DNA of 64,000 nt, taken from assembly GCF_027925155.1 (NCBI RefSeq), contig NZ_BSDY01000002.1, positions 248,001 through 312,000 on the forward strand, written 5' to 3'. The notes beneath the pieces are model-generated. The model had not been told where the DNA came from. It made no database searches and worked only from the letters and a program-made list of their open reading frames with translations. The translations under genes were made by a program, and so were the position numbers. The stretch's first letter is position 1; every line of letters begins with the position of its first letter. Origin of the DNA: Propionigenium maris DSM 9537. Its GTDB lineage: Bacteria; Fusobacteriota; Fusobacteriia; Fusobacteriales; Fusobacteriaceae. Below are positions 32,799 to 40,264 of the stretch, one piece after another.

Positions 32799-33908
32799 AT
32801 GGACTTTTTAGTAGCTCCTCTAACCATAGCCTCCATTGCCGGAGGGCTTGCTGCCCTTATATCTGTTGTGGACAAGCATGTAAATGACTATGGAGATGTG
32901 ACTATTCATATAAACTCAGATAAAAAGAACTTAGATGTCCGGGGAGGGGATACCCTTCTCTCCACCCTTTCCGGGGAGGGGATATTTATTCCCTCTGCCT
33001 GCGGAGGACGTGGAAGCTGCGGTGCATGTAAGTGTAAGGTAGTTACCGATGTTGGCCCCCACCTTCCTACAGAAGTCCCATACTTAAAGAAGGAGGAGAT
33101 GGCAGAAAATATCAGGCTGGCGTGTCAGGTCAAGGTTAAAAAAGACCTGGAACTTGAGATTCCGGAGGAGCTTTTTAACGTAAAGCAGTTTGAAGGAAGG
33201 ATAGAAAAGATTAGAGACCTCACCCACGATATCAAGGAGGTCCTCATAGATATCGGAAGGGAAAGCATAGAGTTTGAGGCTGGAGCCTATGTACAGCTTG
33301 TTGTTCCCCCCTATGGAAAGATTAAGGACGTCAACCAGCGAGCCTACTCCATGTCTTCAAGACCTTCAGATAAAAATCATATCGAACTTATTATCAGGCT
33401 CGTTCCAGGGGGAATAGCCACAACCTGGGTACATACCTTATTAAAGGAGGGAGACAAGGTAGATGTCATCGGTCCCTTTGGGGAGTTCAGAAGATCTGAA
33501 ACCAAGGCTGCCATGGTATGTGTGGCAGGGGGATCTGGTATGGCTCCCTTTAAATCCATCCTCTACGATATGTATGAAAATAATATTACAGACAGGGATG
33601 TATGGTACTTCTTTGGTGCCCGTAGCTTAAAGGATCTCTTCTATGTAAAGGAACTGAGGGATCTAGAGGAAAAGTGGCCTAACTTCCACTTTGTTCCTGC
33701 ACTGTCAGAGCCTAACCCAGACGAACGTTGGGAGGGGGAGACTGGGCTGATTACCGATGTCCTAGACAGATACCTCAAAGAGGTTATTAAAGCTGAGGAG
33801 AGGGAGGGTTACCTCTGTGGAAGCCCGGGGATGATCAATGCCTGCAACAATGTATTTGAAGCCAATGGAATGGATCTGGATAAAATTTATTATGACAGCT
33901 TTGCATAG
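32799..33908 (+). CDS. nqrF: NADH-oxidising subunit F of Na+-NQR
   Basis: 369 residues. N-terminal membrane helix (about 5-25), a [2Fe-2S] domain with Cys68, Cys74, Cys77 in CGGRGSCGAC and Cys109 in LACQV, an FAD domain with QRAYSMSSRP, and an NADH domain with VAGGSGMAPFKSIL and YLCGSPGM. Spacing matches Vibrio NqrF (Cys70/76/79/111), but the chain is about 40 residues shorter. Its presence identifies the operon as NQR-type and not RNF, since RnfB and RnfC are absent. Confidence 0.93.
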   Translation: MDFLVAPLTIASIAGGLAALISVVDKHVNDYGDVTIHINSDKKNLDVRGGDTLLSTLSGEGIFIPSACGGRGSCGACKCKVVTDVGPHLPTEVPYLKKEEMAENIRLACQVKVKKDLELEIPEELFNVKQFEGRIEKIRDLTHDIKEVLIDIGRESIEFEAGAYVQLVVPPYGKIKDVNQRAYSMSSRPSDKNHIELIIRLVPGGIATTWVHTLLKEGDKVDVIGPFGEFRRSETKAAMVCVAGGSGMAPFKSILYDMYENNITDRDVWYFFGARSLKDLFYVKELRDLEEKWPNFHFVPALSEPNPDERWEGETGLITDVLDRYLKEVIKAEEREGYLCGSPGMINACNNVFEANGMDLDKIYYDSFA

Positions 33909-33917
33909 GAGGATAGA

Positions 33918-34373
33918 ATGAAAAAGACCCCTGAAATTATATTAGCTGAAAAAAATATGGCCCCTGGAGTCATTACTGCTGAGGGTTTTTTAGGAGATGA
34001 TGACCTCTCCCTTTCAGAGATAATCACAAGAGATGAGTGTGAGATGAGGGCTTTAAAGATGGATTTTAACAGGGTGGCAGATATCCTGGAACACCTCATA
34101 AGAGAGGGAGAGAAGGGACTGGGAGAACCTATTACAATAGATGATAGATGGCTAGTACAAATACTGGAAGCCAAGGGTTCTCTTCCCTGCCCCTTTGGTC
34201 ACCAAGGGCTCTACAGAAAAACCGCAGCAGAGATTACATGCCTAAAGAGTCGTGAGACCCTTCTTGTTACCGAGCTATCCCTTCACCTTTTAAGGGAGCA
34301 CCACTTTATGCAGGGAAAGGGTTCCCCCTTCAGACTGGAACCTGGTAAGTTAGGTGTCATATTCTGTGAGTAA
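33918..34373 (+). CDS. Unknown protein encoded at the end of the nqr operon
   Basis: 151 residues, GGAGGA site, 9 bp after nqrF, hence co-transcribed. Soluble, no signal peptide. Acidic first half (ITAEGFLGDDDLSLSEIITRDECEMR, in two overlapping stretches), then helices, and SLPCPFGHQGLYRKTAAEIT with Cys and His; further Cys in ITCLK and at the end (IFCE). The four Cys and several His could bind a metal or cluster. Not NqrM (which is a membrane-bound four-Cys protein). Family not recognised; a maturation or regulatory role for NQR is a guess from position. Confidence 0.7.
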   Translation: MKKTPEIILAEKNMAPGVITAEGFLGDDDLSLSEIITRDECEMRALKMDFNRVADILEHLIREGEKGLGEPITIDDRWLVQILEAKGSLPCPFGHQGLYRKTAAEITCLKSRETLLVTELSLHLLREHHFMQGKGSPFRLEPGKLGVIFCE

Positions 34374-34383
34374 TTAAGAGATA

Positions 34384-34428
34384 GGTTCCTGAAACCGTTA
34401 TTCAAGTTTCGGGGACCTTCCTCTTTTA
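34384..34428 (+). terminator. Terminator of the nqr operon
   Basis: AGGTTCC-TGAAAC pairs with GTTTC-GGGGACCT around CGTTATTCAA; short T-rich tail. Confidence 0.8.
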
Positions 34429-34469
34429 GAAAACTTTCATCTTCAAGGATGGATTTTCACAGTATCCCA

Positions 34470-34859
34470 CTAATCTTTTGAGTCCTCGACTAATTTTATA
34501 AAGTTCTTTCTCGTTTCCTCATCCAGTCTCCTGTCATATATGCTTCTTTCAGCCTTCCACTCCTGATTTATTGCCTCACATACCTGGGAGCACCTCTTCC
34601 ACCTGTCTAAACCCTTTTCAGTGAGTTTTAGCACCCTTCTATTCTCCTCTATCAGCCCTCTCTTAATCAGCTTGTTCACTGCCCTTATAACATAGGCACT
34701 GTCCTTTAATAGGGAGTTACTTATCTGCCTCTTTGTATTAACATTATTTTTTACCACTTCAAGGATTAGTGCTTCATTTAACGTCAGGTCTATACCACCC
34801 TCTCCAAAGTTACTCCTATACTTACTCAATATTCTGCTTACAATCAAGATACTCTCCAT
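34470..34859 (-). CDS. MarR-like winged-helix regulator, paralogue 1
   Basis: 129 residues. MESILIVSRILSKYRSNF, then a winged-helix core: LTLNEALILEVVKNN, KRQISNSLLKDSAYVIRAVNKLIKRGLIEE and VLKLTEKG, with C-terminal helices for dimerisation. It closely parallels the regulator at 36221-36598 (ISRILSEYRS, LTLNEALVLEAVKN, SRALLKDKAYVYRLINVLMEKGLIE), so the pair arose by duplication. They flank a MipA-like gene and a 39-residue peptide gene. The ligand is unknown. Confidence 0.8.
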   Translation of the reverse strand: MESILIVSRILSKYRSNFGEGGIDLTLNEALILEVVKNNVNTKRQISNSLLKDSAYVIRAVNKLIKRGLIEENRRVLKLTEKGLDRWKRCSQVCEAINQEWKAERSIYDRRLDEETRKNFIKLVEDSKD

Positions 34860-34992
34860 ATAACTCTACCTCTACTCCTCTGCCATCAGGAATCCTCTTA
34901 AACCTTCCCGACCTAAAATTTGATATTAAAACGATTTATAGTAGCATAGCAGTTTTTTATTTCAGGTGACTTTTGTCGCTTCAAACAAAATA

Positions 34993-35080
34993 GAGCGTGA
35001 CGCTCCACTCCTTCTAATTTTGTATAATGGATTTTTATCATGGTAATAATATAGTTTATGCTTTCCTTAACAACAAAAAA
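34993..35080. repeat. Dispersed intergenic repeat, copy A
   Basis: About 88 bp. Begins with the small hairpin GAGCGTGACGCTC, ends with CTTTCCTTAACAACAAAAAA, and abuts the terminator of the minus-strand MipA-like gene. Shares the hairpin, the middle ATGGTAATAAT-like segment and the end block with copies B (42059) and C (61744). Confidence 0.75.
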
Positions 35081-35100
35081 GGCCGTAGGATTCTACGGCC
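35081..35100 (-). terminator. Terminator of the MipA-like gene
   Basis: GGCCGTAG / CTACGGCC stem with a 4-base loop; on the minus strand TTTTTT follows, provided by the end of repeat copy A. Confidence 0.93.
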
Positions 35101-35119
35101 TTTCCATACTATCAACTTC

Positions 35120-35890
35120 CTATTTAAACTTATATGAGAAGCTTCCCCCTCCAAAGTATTCATACCTTTTATCAACTATAGGGGAGTTCTCTACCTTACT
35201 GTCATAGAGGTTTGCTCCTCCTAGCAGACTAAAACTAAGGAACTCATCATAGATGTATGTCAGAGCACTGTTAAAGGAATAGATCATAGATCCCGCCCCT
35301 CTATACTCCTCACCATTATTTATATTCCCCTCTCTTGCTTCACTTCCCTTCACTCCATAGAAGTAGTCTACATAACCGCTGTCTGCATAGGTTGCTCCTA
35401 TACTAGGACTAAAGACAAGCTTCCCCTGTATAACCTGGTAGTGGGCTCTTCCCTGAACTCCAGCTGTCTTTCCGTCTGATTCGCCAGATACATCTCCCGT
35501 AATAAATGAGATAAGCTCATAGTTTTTATGGGAGTAGACACTCTTTAACCCCAGGTGAAAATCCATATCCCTGTCATCCATAGCTCTGTACTCCCTCTCC
35601 AGGTCACTGGAATCATATCCCAGGTGTGCCTTACCTATAAGGCTTAACCTTAGACCATCCTCATTATAGAAGGTATACCCCATCTCTGTCTCCATGAGAC
35701 TCAGGTAGAAATCTCCATACTTAACATTTAGAGGGATAAGGGGATTAACCTCATACTTATCCTTTGTTTTATAGATAGATCTCTTACTCATTCCTCCAGC
35801 CCCTACAGAGACCTCCAGATCATTCCCCTCTGTGGCCCCCATTACATTCACTGCTGTCAATATAAATCCTGCTGCTATTAGTTTTTTCAT
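35120..35890 (-). CDS. MipA/OmpV-like outer-membrane beta-barrel protein
   Basis: 256 residues, signal peptide MKKLIAAGFILTAVNVMGA. The mature part is a row of amphipathic strands typical of a small barrel (PLIPLNVKYGDFYLSLMET, LRLSLIGKAHLGYDSS, KLVFSPSIGATYADSG, LSFSLLGGANLYDS) and ends with the aromatic strand FGGGSFSYKFK, as expected for outer-membrane insertion. The overall pattern resembles MipA/OmpV scaffold proteins. It lies between two MarR-like regulators, so induction by an envelope stress or small molecule is plausible. Confidence 0.75.
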   Translation of the reverse strand: MKKLIAAGFILTAVNVMGATEGNDLEVSVGAGGMSKRSIYKTKDKYEVNPLIPLNVKYGDFYLSLMETEMGYTFYNEDGLRLSLIGKAHLGYDSSDLEREYRAMDDRDMDFHLGLKSVYSHKNYELISFITGDVSGESDGKTAGVQGRAHYQVIQGKLVFSPSIGATYADSGYVDYFYGVKGSEAREGNINNGEEYRGAGSMIYSFNSALTYIYDEFLSFSLLGGANLYDSKVENSPIVDKRYEYFGGGSFSYKFK

Positions 35891-36049
35891 TTCTTTTCAC
35901 AATCTCCTTTTTCCTAAGTGAAGTTTTATCTTTAAAACTACAGCTCTAAATATAGCATAGGAATTTTTACTTAGTGCGTCATTTGTCATATCAATAAAAA
36001 TAACACCTGGGTAAAATATTCAAAAAGAGAGGTTGCGAAGGGAGAGGTT

Positions 36050-36169
36050 ATGAAAGAAAAAAGAGTAGTTATCGGTATTTTTATTGTGAATCTATTATTT
36101 AACTATGTCCTTTGGCTGGATGAAACTCTCTATGACTGGGAGACCCTCTCTGAAGGGGAGGTAAATTAA
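36050..36169 (+). CDS. 39-residue membrane-anchored peptide
   Basis: ATG with GAAGGGAGAGG upstream; starts MKEKRVVIGIFIVNLLFNYV, one membrane helix after a basic start, and a strongly acidic aromatic tail (LWLDETLYDWETLSEGE). Lies between the divergent MipA-like and convergent MarR-like genes. No family recognised; the ribosome site and the sensible membrane topology make it credible. Confidence 0.5.
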   Translation: MKEKRVVIGIFIVNLLFNYVLWLDETLYDWETLSEGEVN

Positions 36170-36187
36170 GGTAAATCTTCCATAAAA

Positions 36188-36210
36188 AAATCCCCCCTAA
36201 AGGGAGGATC
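36188..36210 (-). terminator. Terminator of MarR-like paralogue 2
   Basis: ATCCTCCCT / GGGGGGAT stem on the minus strand, followed by seven T; the small plus-strand peptide gene ends just before it. Confidence 0.85.
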
Positions 36211-36220
36211 TAACTCCTGT

Positions 36221-36598
36221 TTAAACTGCCATTGAGGTCATAGTTGCCTTGGCTTTTTTCACCAAACATTTAGAATAATTATCCTGCTCACCATCAAACC
36301 CTCTGCCTATGACCTCACAGATCTCAGAGGACTCTTCATATACCCTTCTTCCCCCTTCTGTAAGCCTGTATACCTTATCCTCTCTCTCTATAAGTCCCTT
36401 CTCCATAAGTACATTTATTAACCTGTAGACATAGGCTTTATCCTTTAAGAGAGCCCTGGATATGCTGGCTTTGGTTCCCTGGGTGTTCTTAACTGCTTCT
36501 AAGACCAGAGCTTCATTCAAGGTGACGTCTATATCCTCCTCCTTGAATATACTCCTATACTCACTTAAAATTCTGCTGATTACCAAGATCCTTTCCAT
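36221..36598 (-). CDS. MarR-like winged-helix regulator, paralogue 2
   Basis: 125 residues: MERILVISRILSEYRSIF, LTLNEALVLEAVKN, SISRALLKDKAYVYRLINVL and VYRLTEGG form the winged helix; the last 35 residues are helical and end in KATMTSMAV. Paralogue of 34470-34859. A promoter with -35 TTGACT and -10 TATTAT (16-bp gap) lies upstream on the minus strand, near 36624-36651. Probably regulates the genes between the two copies or itself. Confidence 0.8.
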   Translation of the reverse strand: MERILVISRILSEYRSIFKEEDIDVTLNEALVLEAVKNTQGTKASISRALLKDKAYVYRLINVLMEKGLIEREDKVYRLTEGGRRVYEESSEICEVIGRGFDGEQDNYSKCLVKKAKATMTSMAV

Positions 36599-36891
36599 AA
36601 CACTCTCCCTCCCAAAAACTACCTATATAATAGCTATTTTTTTCTCAAAGTCAACTTTTTTTGGGACTGTTCCCGCTCATATAAAAAGCTATTTTTTACA
36701 AAAAGTAATCACCCCTTATTTATAAAGACCTCAAGAGTGTCCTGGGAATAAAAGTACAAAACTTAAGCTTTCATTAAACCTAAAGACCCCAATAATTTTG
36801 AGTGACAAAGAGTATATTAAGTCATTCAAAAGATTACAAGTTCTTTAAAAAACCAATCATTTTTATGAACCATTTCTCTCCCTTATTGGTG

Positions 36892-36920
36892 TTGACAACA
36901 GAATATTTTTTTGATAGAAT
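36892..36920 (+). promoter_or_regulatory. Promoter of the MATE leader RNA
   Basis: TTGACA, 17 bp, TAGAAT. Transcription should begin near 36927, about 35 bases before the tandem RNA element and 235 bases before the MATE start codon. The 36599-36891 stretch upstream holds the divergent promoter of the MarR-like gene and otherwise nothing I recognise. Confidence 0.9.
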
Positions 36921-36938
36921 TTCCTGATCAAAAATAAC

Positions 36939-37048
36939 TGACTGAGAGCAGTCAATTCATTTTGGTGCTGTGAGAGTGTCGTCAGGCTTTATTAGTCCAT
37001 CTCACTGGTGCTTTGGGAGTGTCATTAGGCCTTATGGGTCCATCCCTC
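36939..37048 (+). ncRNA. Tandem structured RNA (riboswitch candidate) controlling a MATE exporter
   Basis: A small hairpin (TGACTG/CAGTCA, 36939-36954) precedes two consecutive 43-nt units. Each is TGGTGCT, a 6-nt arm, a 24-nt core and the opposite 6-nt arm: unit 1 at 36963-37005 (arms GTGAGA / TCTCAC), unit 2 at 37006-37048 (arms TTGGGA / TCCCTC). Arms differ while keeping pairing (six and four pairs). The cores agree in 19 of 24 positions (GTGTC.T.AGGC.TTAT..GTCCA) and contain a helix GGCT/AGTC versus GGCC/GGTC, one covarying pair. The known guanidine-IV (mepA) class is associated with MATE genes and is the first candidate; I cannot confirm the consensus from memory. Confidence 0.75.
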
Positions 37049-37063
37049 TTGGATTGGTGGTTT

Positions 37064-37096
37064 CTCTTTTTTAAGAGCAGCTATGGCTGTTTTTTT
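37064..37096 (+). terminator. Terminator / alternative hairpin of the riboswitch expression platform
   Basis: CAGC/GCTG plus flanking A-U and G-U pairs (37073-37096) gives a hairpin running into a T-tract. An exclusive alternative, CTCTT (37064-37068) with AAGAG (37073-37077), uses the same 5' arm. Premature termination ahead of the MATE gene, released or imposed by ligand, is the likely switch. Confidence 0.7.
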
Positions 37097-37162
37097 ATTG
37101 CAGTTTTTTAGCTTACCTCCAGTCATTCCAAATATCTAAACTTTACTTAAGGAGTGACTTCT

Positions 37163-38509
37163 ATGAAGAAAAATTTTTACAAGCAACTTATTACCCTGGC
37201 TCTGCCCATTACAATTCAGAGTCTCATACTGTCATCTATAAATATGGCTGACGTATTCATGATAGGACAGTTGGGAGATACTGCTGTGGCATCCCTTGGA
37301 ATAGCCAATCAGATTGTATTTCTCCTCACAACCCTCCTCGTTGCCATAAGCGGAGGAGCATCTATATTTTCAGCCCAGTACTATGGAAGCGGAGACTACC
37401 ACAAGATAAAGTATGTACTCTCCATCTCCTTCTGGCTCAGCATGATTTCAGCCCTTGTATTTTTCATAGGGGGATTCTTCTTCCCTGAAGCCTTGGGAGG
37501 ATTCTATACAGGAGATACCGAGGTTATTGCCATCTCATCTAAATATATGAGGATTGTAGCCCTCTCCTTTGCAGCTACCGGTGTATCATCTGTCTTCTCT
37601 GTATTCTTGAGAAGTATAGGAGAGAGCAGGCTTCCAATGATCGCCTCCTCTATCTCCCTGCTGGTAAATGTAAGCTTAAACTACCTGCTGATATTTGGTA
37701 ACCATTCATTTCCAAAGCTTGGAATAGAGGGAGCTGCCATAGCTACCACCATTGCAAGAGCGATAGAGTGCCTCATTATCTTTATCTCTGTATATGCCAA
37801 GAAGTCTATCCTTGCAATAAGGCCCAGGGAATACTTTGCATGGAACTCCACCATTGCAAGAGCTTTCTCCTACACTGCAGGGGCTGTAATCGTTAATGAC
37901 ATTGTGTGGGCCCTGGGACAGACTACCTACAGCGTTATCTACGGCAGGATCAGCACCCCGGCCCTGGCTGCGATAAATATAGAAAACAGCGTGGAGAGGC
38001 TTGCCTATGTGGGGATAATTGGATTCTCCAGTGCTGCTGCCGTTATGATAGGACAGAAGATAGGAGAGGGAAGGGAGGACCTTGCCTATGAGTATGGGAT
38101 ACGTTTCTACAAGCTGGCTCTTATTCTGTCCCTGGCAACCTCTGGGATCATCTTCCTCTTTTCCAAGAACCTTATCGGGCTCTACAAGGTAGATGAGAAT
38201 GTATTCAACCTGGCTCACCAGGCTCTGCTGGCATTTTGTGTCATCTTCCCCCTTAAGTCCATCAGCCTGGTCAAGATAGTGGGAGTCCTGAGGACCGGAG
38301 GAGACACCGCCTTTGCCATGAGGGCAAACCTTGGGGCTCTTTGGGGAGTAGGTATTCCCCTTGCTGCTGCAGGGGCATTTATCTTTGGCTTCCCTCTCTA
38401 TGTGGTCTATCTAATGGCTGCCTTTGAGGAGATCGTGAGGGTCCCCTTTGGACTTATAAGGTTCTTCTCCAGAAAGTGGATAAAAAATCTTACTTTGGAA
38501 ACAGCATAG
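37163..38509 (+). CDS. MATE-family multidrug/cation exporter
   Basis: 448 residues; the ATG at 37163 sits six bases after AAGGAGTG, so the GTG inside that site is rejected. Twelve-helix inner-membrane antiporter, with the N-terminal LALPITIQSLILSSINMADVFMIG (shown in part), IFSAQYYGSGD and, in the second half, GRISTPALAAINIENSV and EYGIRFYKLAL. MATE proteins expel cationic organic compounds using H+ or Na+ gradients. First gene of an operon with a dipeptidase and MntP, under the tandem leader RNA. Confidence 0.93.
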   Translation: MKKNFYKQLITLALPITIQSLILSSINMADVFMIGQLGDTAVASLGIANQIVFLLTTLLVAISGGASIFSAQYYGSGDYHKIKYVLSISFWLSMISALVFFIGGFFFPEALGGFYTGDTEVIAISSKYMRIVALSFAATGVSSVFSVFLRSIGESRLPMIASSISLLVNVSLNYLLIFGNHSFPKLGIEGAAIATTIARAIECLIIFISVYAKKSILAIRPREYFAWNSTIARAFSYTAGAVIVNDIVWALGQTTYSVIYGRISTPALAAINIENSVERLAYVGIIGFSSAAAVMIGQKIGEGREDLAYEYGIRFYKLALILSLATSGIIFLFSKNLIGLYKVDENVFNLAHQALLAFCVIFPLKSISLVKIVGVLRTGGDTAFAMRANLGALWGVGIPLAAAGAFIFGFPLYVVYLMAAFEEIVRVPFGLIRFFSRKWIKNLTLETA

Positions 38510-38567
38510 CTTTATTTATAGGGGGAAGTTGAGGTATAATAGTCTGAGAATAAATAGGGGGAAATCT

Positions 38568-39530
38568 ATGAAAATTTTAGATATGCACTGCGATACTATA
38601 TACAGACTTTACTTTGAACATACCGCCGGGGATACCCTGGAGAGGAACTCCCTTCAGGTGGACCTGGAAAAACTTAAAAGAGTTGGAGCAATGGGACAGT
38701 TTTTTGCCCTTTTCTTCGATGCCCAGGATCCCAGGGAGCTCAAGGAAGAGGAGACACCCTGGGAGGTCTTCACCGGGATGCATAAGCTTTACAAAAAGGA
38801 GGTAGCAAGGTATCCTCACCTCATAGGTGAAGCCTTGAGCTATAAAGATATTCTTTCAAACAGGGAGAGGGGTATCCTTTCGAGCATCCTGACCCTTGAG
38901 GGTGGAGAGCCTGTTATGGGGGATATGGATAAGCTAAGAAAAATCTATGATATGGGGGTAAGGCTCATCACCCTTACCTGGAACAATGAAAATGACCTGG
39001 CCTACCCAAATAAGTATCAGGATTTCAGGGAGCTGGGATTAAAGGATAAGGGAATAGAAACCGTCCACCTTATGAATGAGCTGGGGATGATCATCGATGT
39101 TTCCCACCTTTCAGACGGAGGATTCTGGGATGTAGCCAGACACAGCTCCAAGCCCTTCCTAGCTTCCCACTCAAATGCCCGTGAGGTCTGGAACCATCCC
39201 AGAAACCTTACAGATGATATGATAAGGGCTATGGCAGACAAGGGGGGAGTTACGGGGCTTAACTTCTGCAGCTCCTTCCTGGATGGAAGCGACCTCTGCA
39301 AGGTGGATGACCTGGTTAAGCATGCCCTCTACCTCATAGACAAAGGGGGAGAGGAGTTCCTTGCCCTGGGAACGGATTTCGACGGAATAGAAAACTCCCT
39401 GGAGATCAAGAATATAGGGGAGATGGAGAAGCTCGATTCGGCCCTTAAAAGGGGAGGACTTACCAGCAGCCAGCTGGAAAAGATATATAACAAAAATATT
39501 CTGAGAGTCTTCAAGGAAGTTGTAGGCTAG
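38568..39530 (+). CDS. Membrane-dipeptidase-like (M19) metallopeptidase
   Basis: 320 residues from the ATG at 38568 (TAGGGGGA upstream). Zinc-dependent dipeptidase of the renal dipeptidase family: MKILDMHCDTIYRLYF (HxD), LEGGEPV (bridging Glu), IIDVSHLSDGGFWDV, PFLASHSNAREVWNHPRN and ALGTDFDGIE. No signal peptide, so probably cytoplasmic. Follows the MATE gene by 58 bp, presumably in the same transcript. Cleaves dipeptides, including D-containing ones in relatives. Confidence 0.93.
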   Translation: MKILDMHCDTIYRLYFEHTAGDTLERNSLQVDLEKLKRVGAMGQFFALFFDAQDPRELKEEETPWEVFTGMHKLYKKEVARYPHLIGEALSYKDILSNRERGILSSILTLEGGEPVMGDMDKLRKIYDMGVRLITLTWNNENDLAYPNKYQDFRELGLKDKGIETVHLMNELGMIIDVSHLSDGGFWDVARHSSKPFLASHSNAREVWNHPRNLTDDMIRAMADKGGVTGLNFCSSFLDGSDLCKVDDLVKHALYLIDKGGEEFLALGTDFDGIENSLEIKNIGEMEKLDSALKRGGLTSSQLEKIYNKNILRVFKEVVG

Positions 39531-39557
39531 ACTCCTCAGAAGTTTAGGAGGAACACT

Positions 39558-40118
39558 ATGAACTTTACATCCCTTGTGCTTATATCCATAGGACTTGCCA
39601 TGGATGCCTTTGCAGTATCCCTTACTGAAGGCCTTGCCATGAAGAGGCTTCACATAAGGCACACCCTTCGTGTGGCTGTCATCTTCGGTCTCTTCCAGGC
39701 TGTAATGCCATTTATAGGATGGAAGGTGGGAGGGCTCTTCTCAGAGAGGATCTCCCAGTATGACCACTGGGTAACCTTTGCCCTTCTCCTCTTTGTAGGG
39801 GGAAAGATGATCTTCGATGCCTGGGAGGATCACAGGTGTGAAACCACTGGCAGGTGTGAGCTCAGCTCCAATGTTCTCATGCTTGGATTTGCCACAAGTA
39901 TAGACGCTTTGGCCATTGGATTTTCATTTTCCCTGGTTCCCAACCTCAACATCCTCTACTCCATCGGGATAATAGGAGTTATTACATTTTTCATCTCCTC
40001 TGCTGGAGTTTATTTAGGACACAGGGTGGGACACCTTATTAACTATAAAACCGAGTATCTAGGGGGAACTATCCTTATCTTAATGGGATTTAAGTCCCTC
40101 ATTGAAAACTTTATCTAA
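39558..40118 (+). CDS. mntP: Manganese efflux pump MntP
   Basis: 186 residues, six helices in two repeats, with the family motifs LISIGLAMDAFAVSLTEGLA at the N-terminus and LGFATSIDALAIGFSFSL in the second half (the conserved acidic residues within the membrane), and LRVAVIFGLFQAVMPFIGW. Exports Mn2+. GGAGGAACACT before ATG. Third gene of the MATE operon; here no manganese riboswitch is seen directly in front of it. Confidence 0.95.
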   Translation: MNFTSLVLISIGLAMDAFAVSLTEGLAMKRLHIRHTLRVAVIFGLFQAVMPFIGWKVGGLFSERISQYDHWVTFALLLFVGGKMIFDAWEDHRCETTGRCELSSNVLMLGFATSIDALAIGFSFSLVPNLNILYSIGIIGVITFFISSAGVYLGHRVGHLINYKTEYLGGTILILMGFKSLIENFI

Positions 40119-40124
40119 ACTTAT

Positions 40125-40153
40125 AGAGGCCCTATAAGGGCTTCTTTTTTTCC
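40125..40153 (+). terminator. Terminator of the MATE operon
   Basis: GAGGCCC / GGGCTTC stem (one G-U pair), TATAA loop, T-run. Confidence 0.9.
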
Positions 40154-40264
40154 TTAAATTTTACTAAGTTTACCTTTGAAAGACTATATTTCAATGGAAA
40201 ACGTGATATAATATGTGTTCGAGACTACATCTATATTTTATGGAAACAAAGAGGTGCATAATTG

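Noticed and set aside
29583..33908. RNF complex
   Set aside because: The last core gene is a true NqrF with [2Fe-2S], FAD and NADH motifs, and neither RnfB nor RnfC is present.
36963..37048. Two near-identical 43-bp units taken for a CRISPR array or coding repeat
   Set aside because: Only two adjoining units with no spacers, paired arms that vary together, and placement between a promoter and a MATE gene. A leader RNA explains it better.
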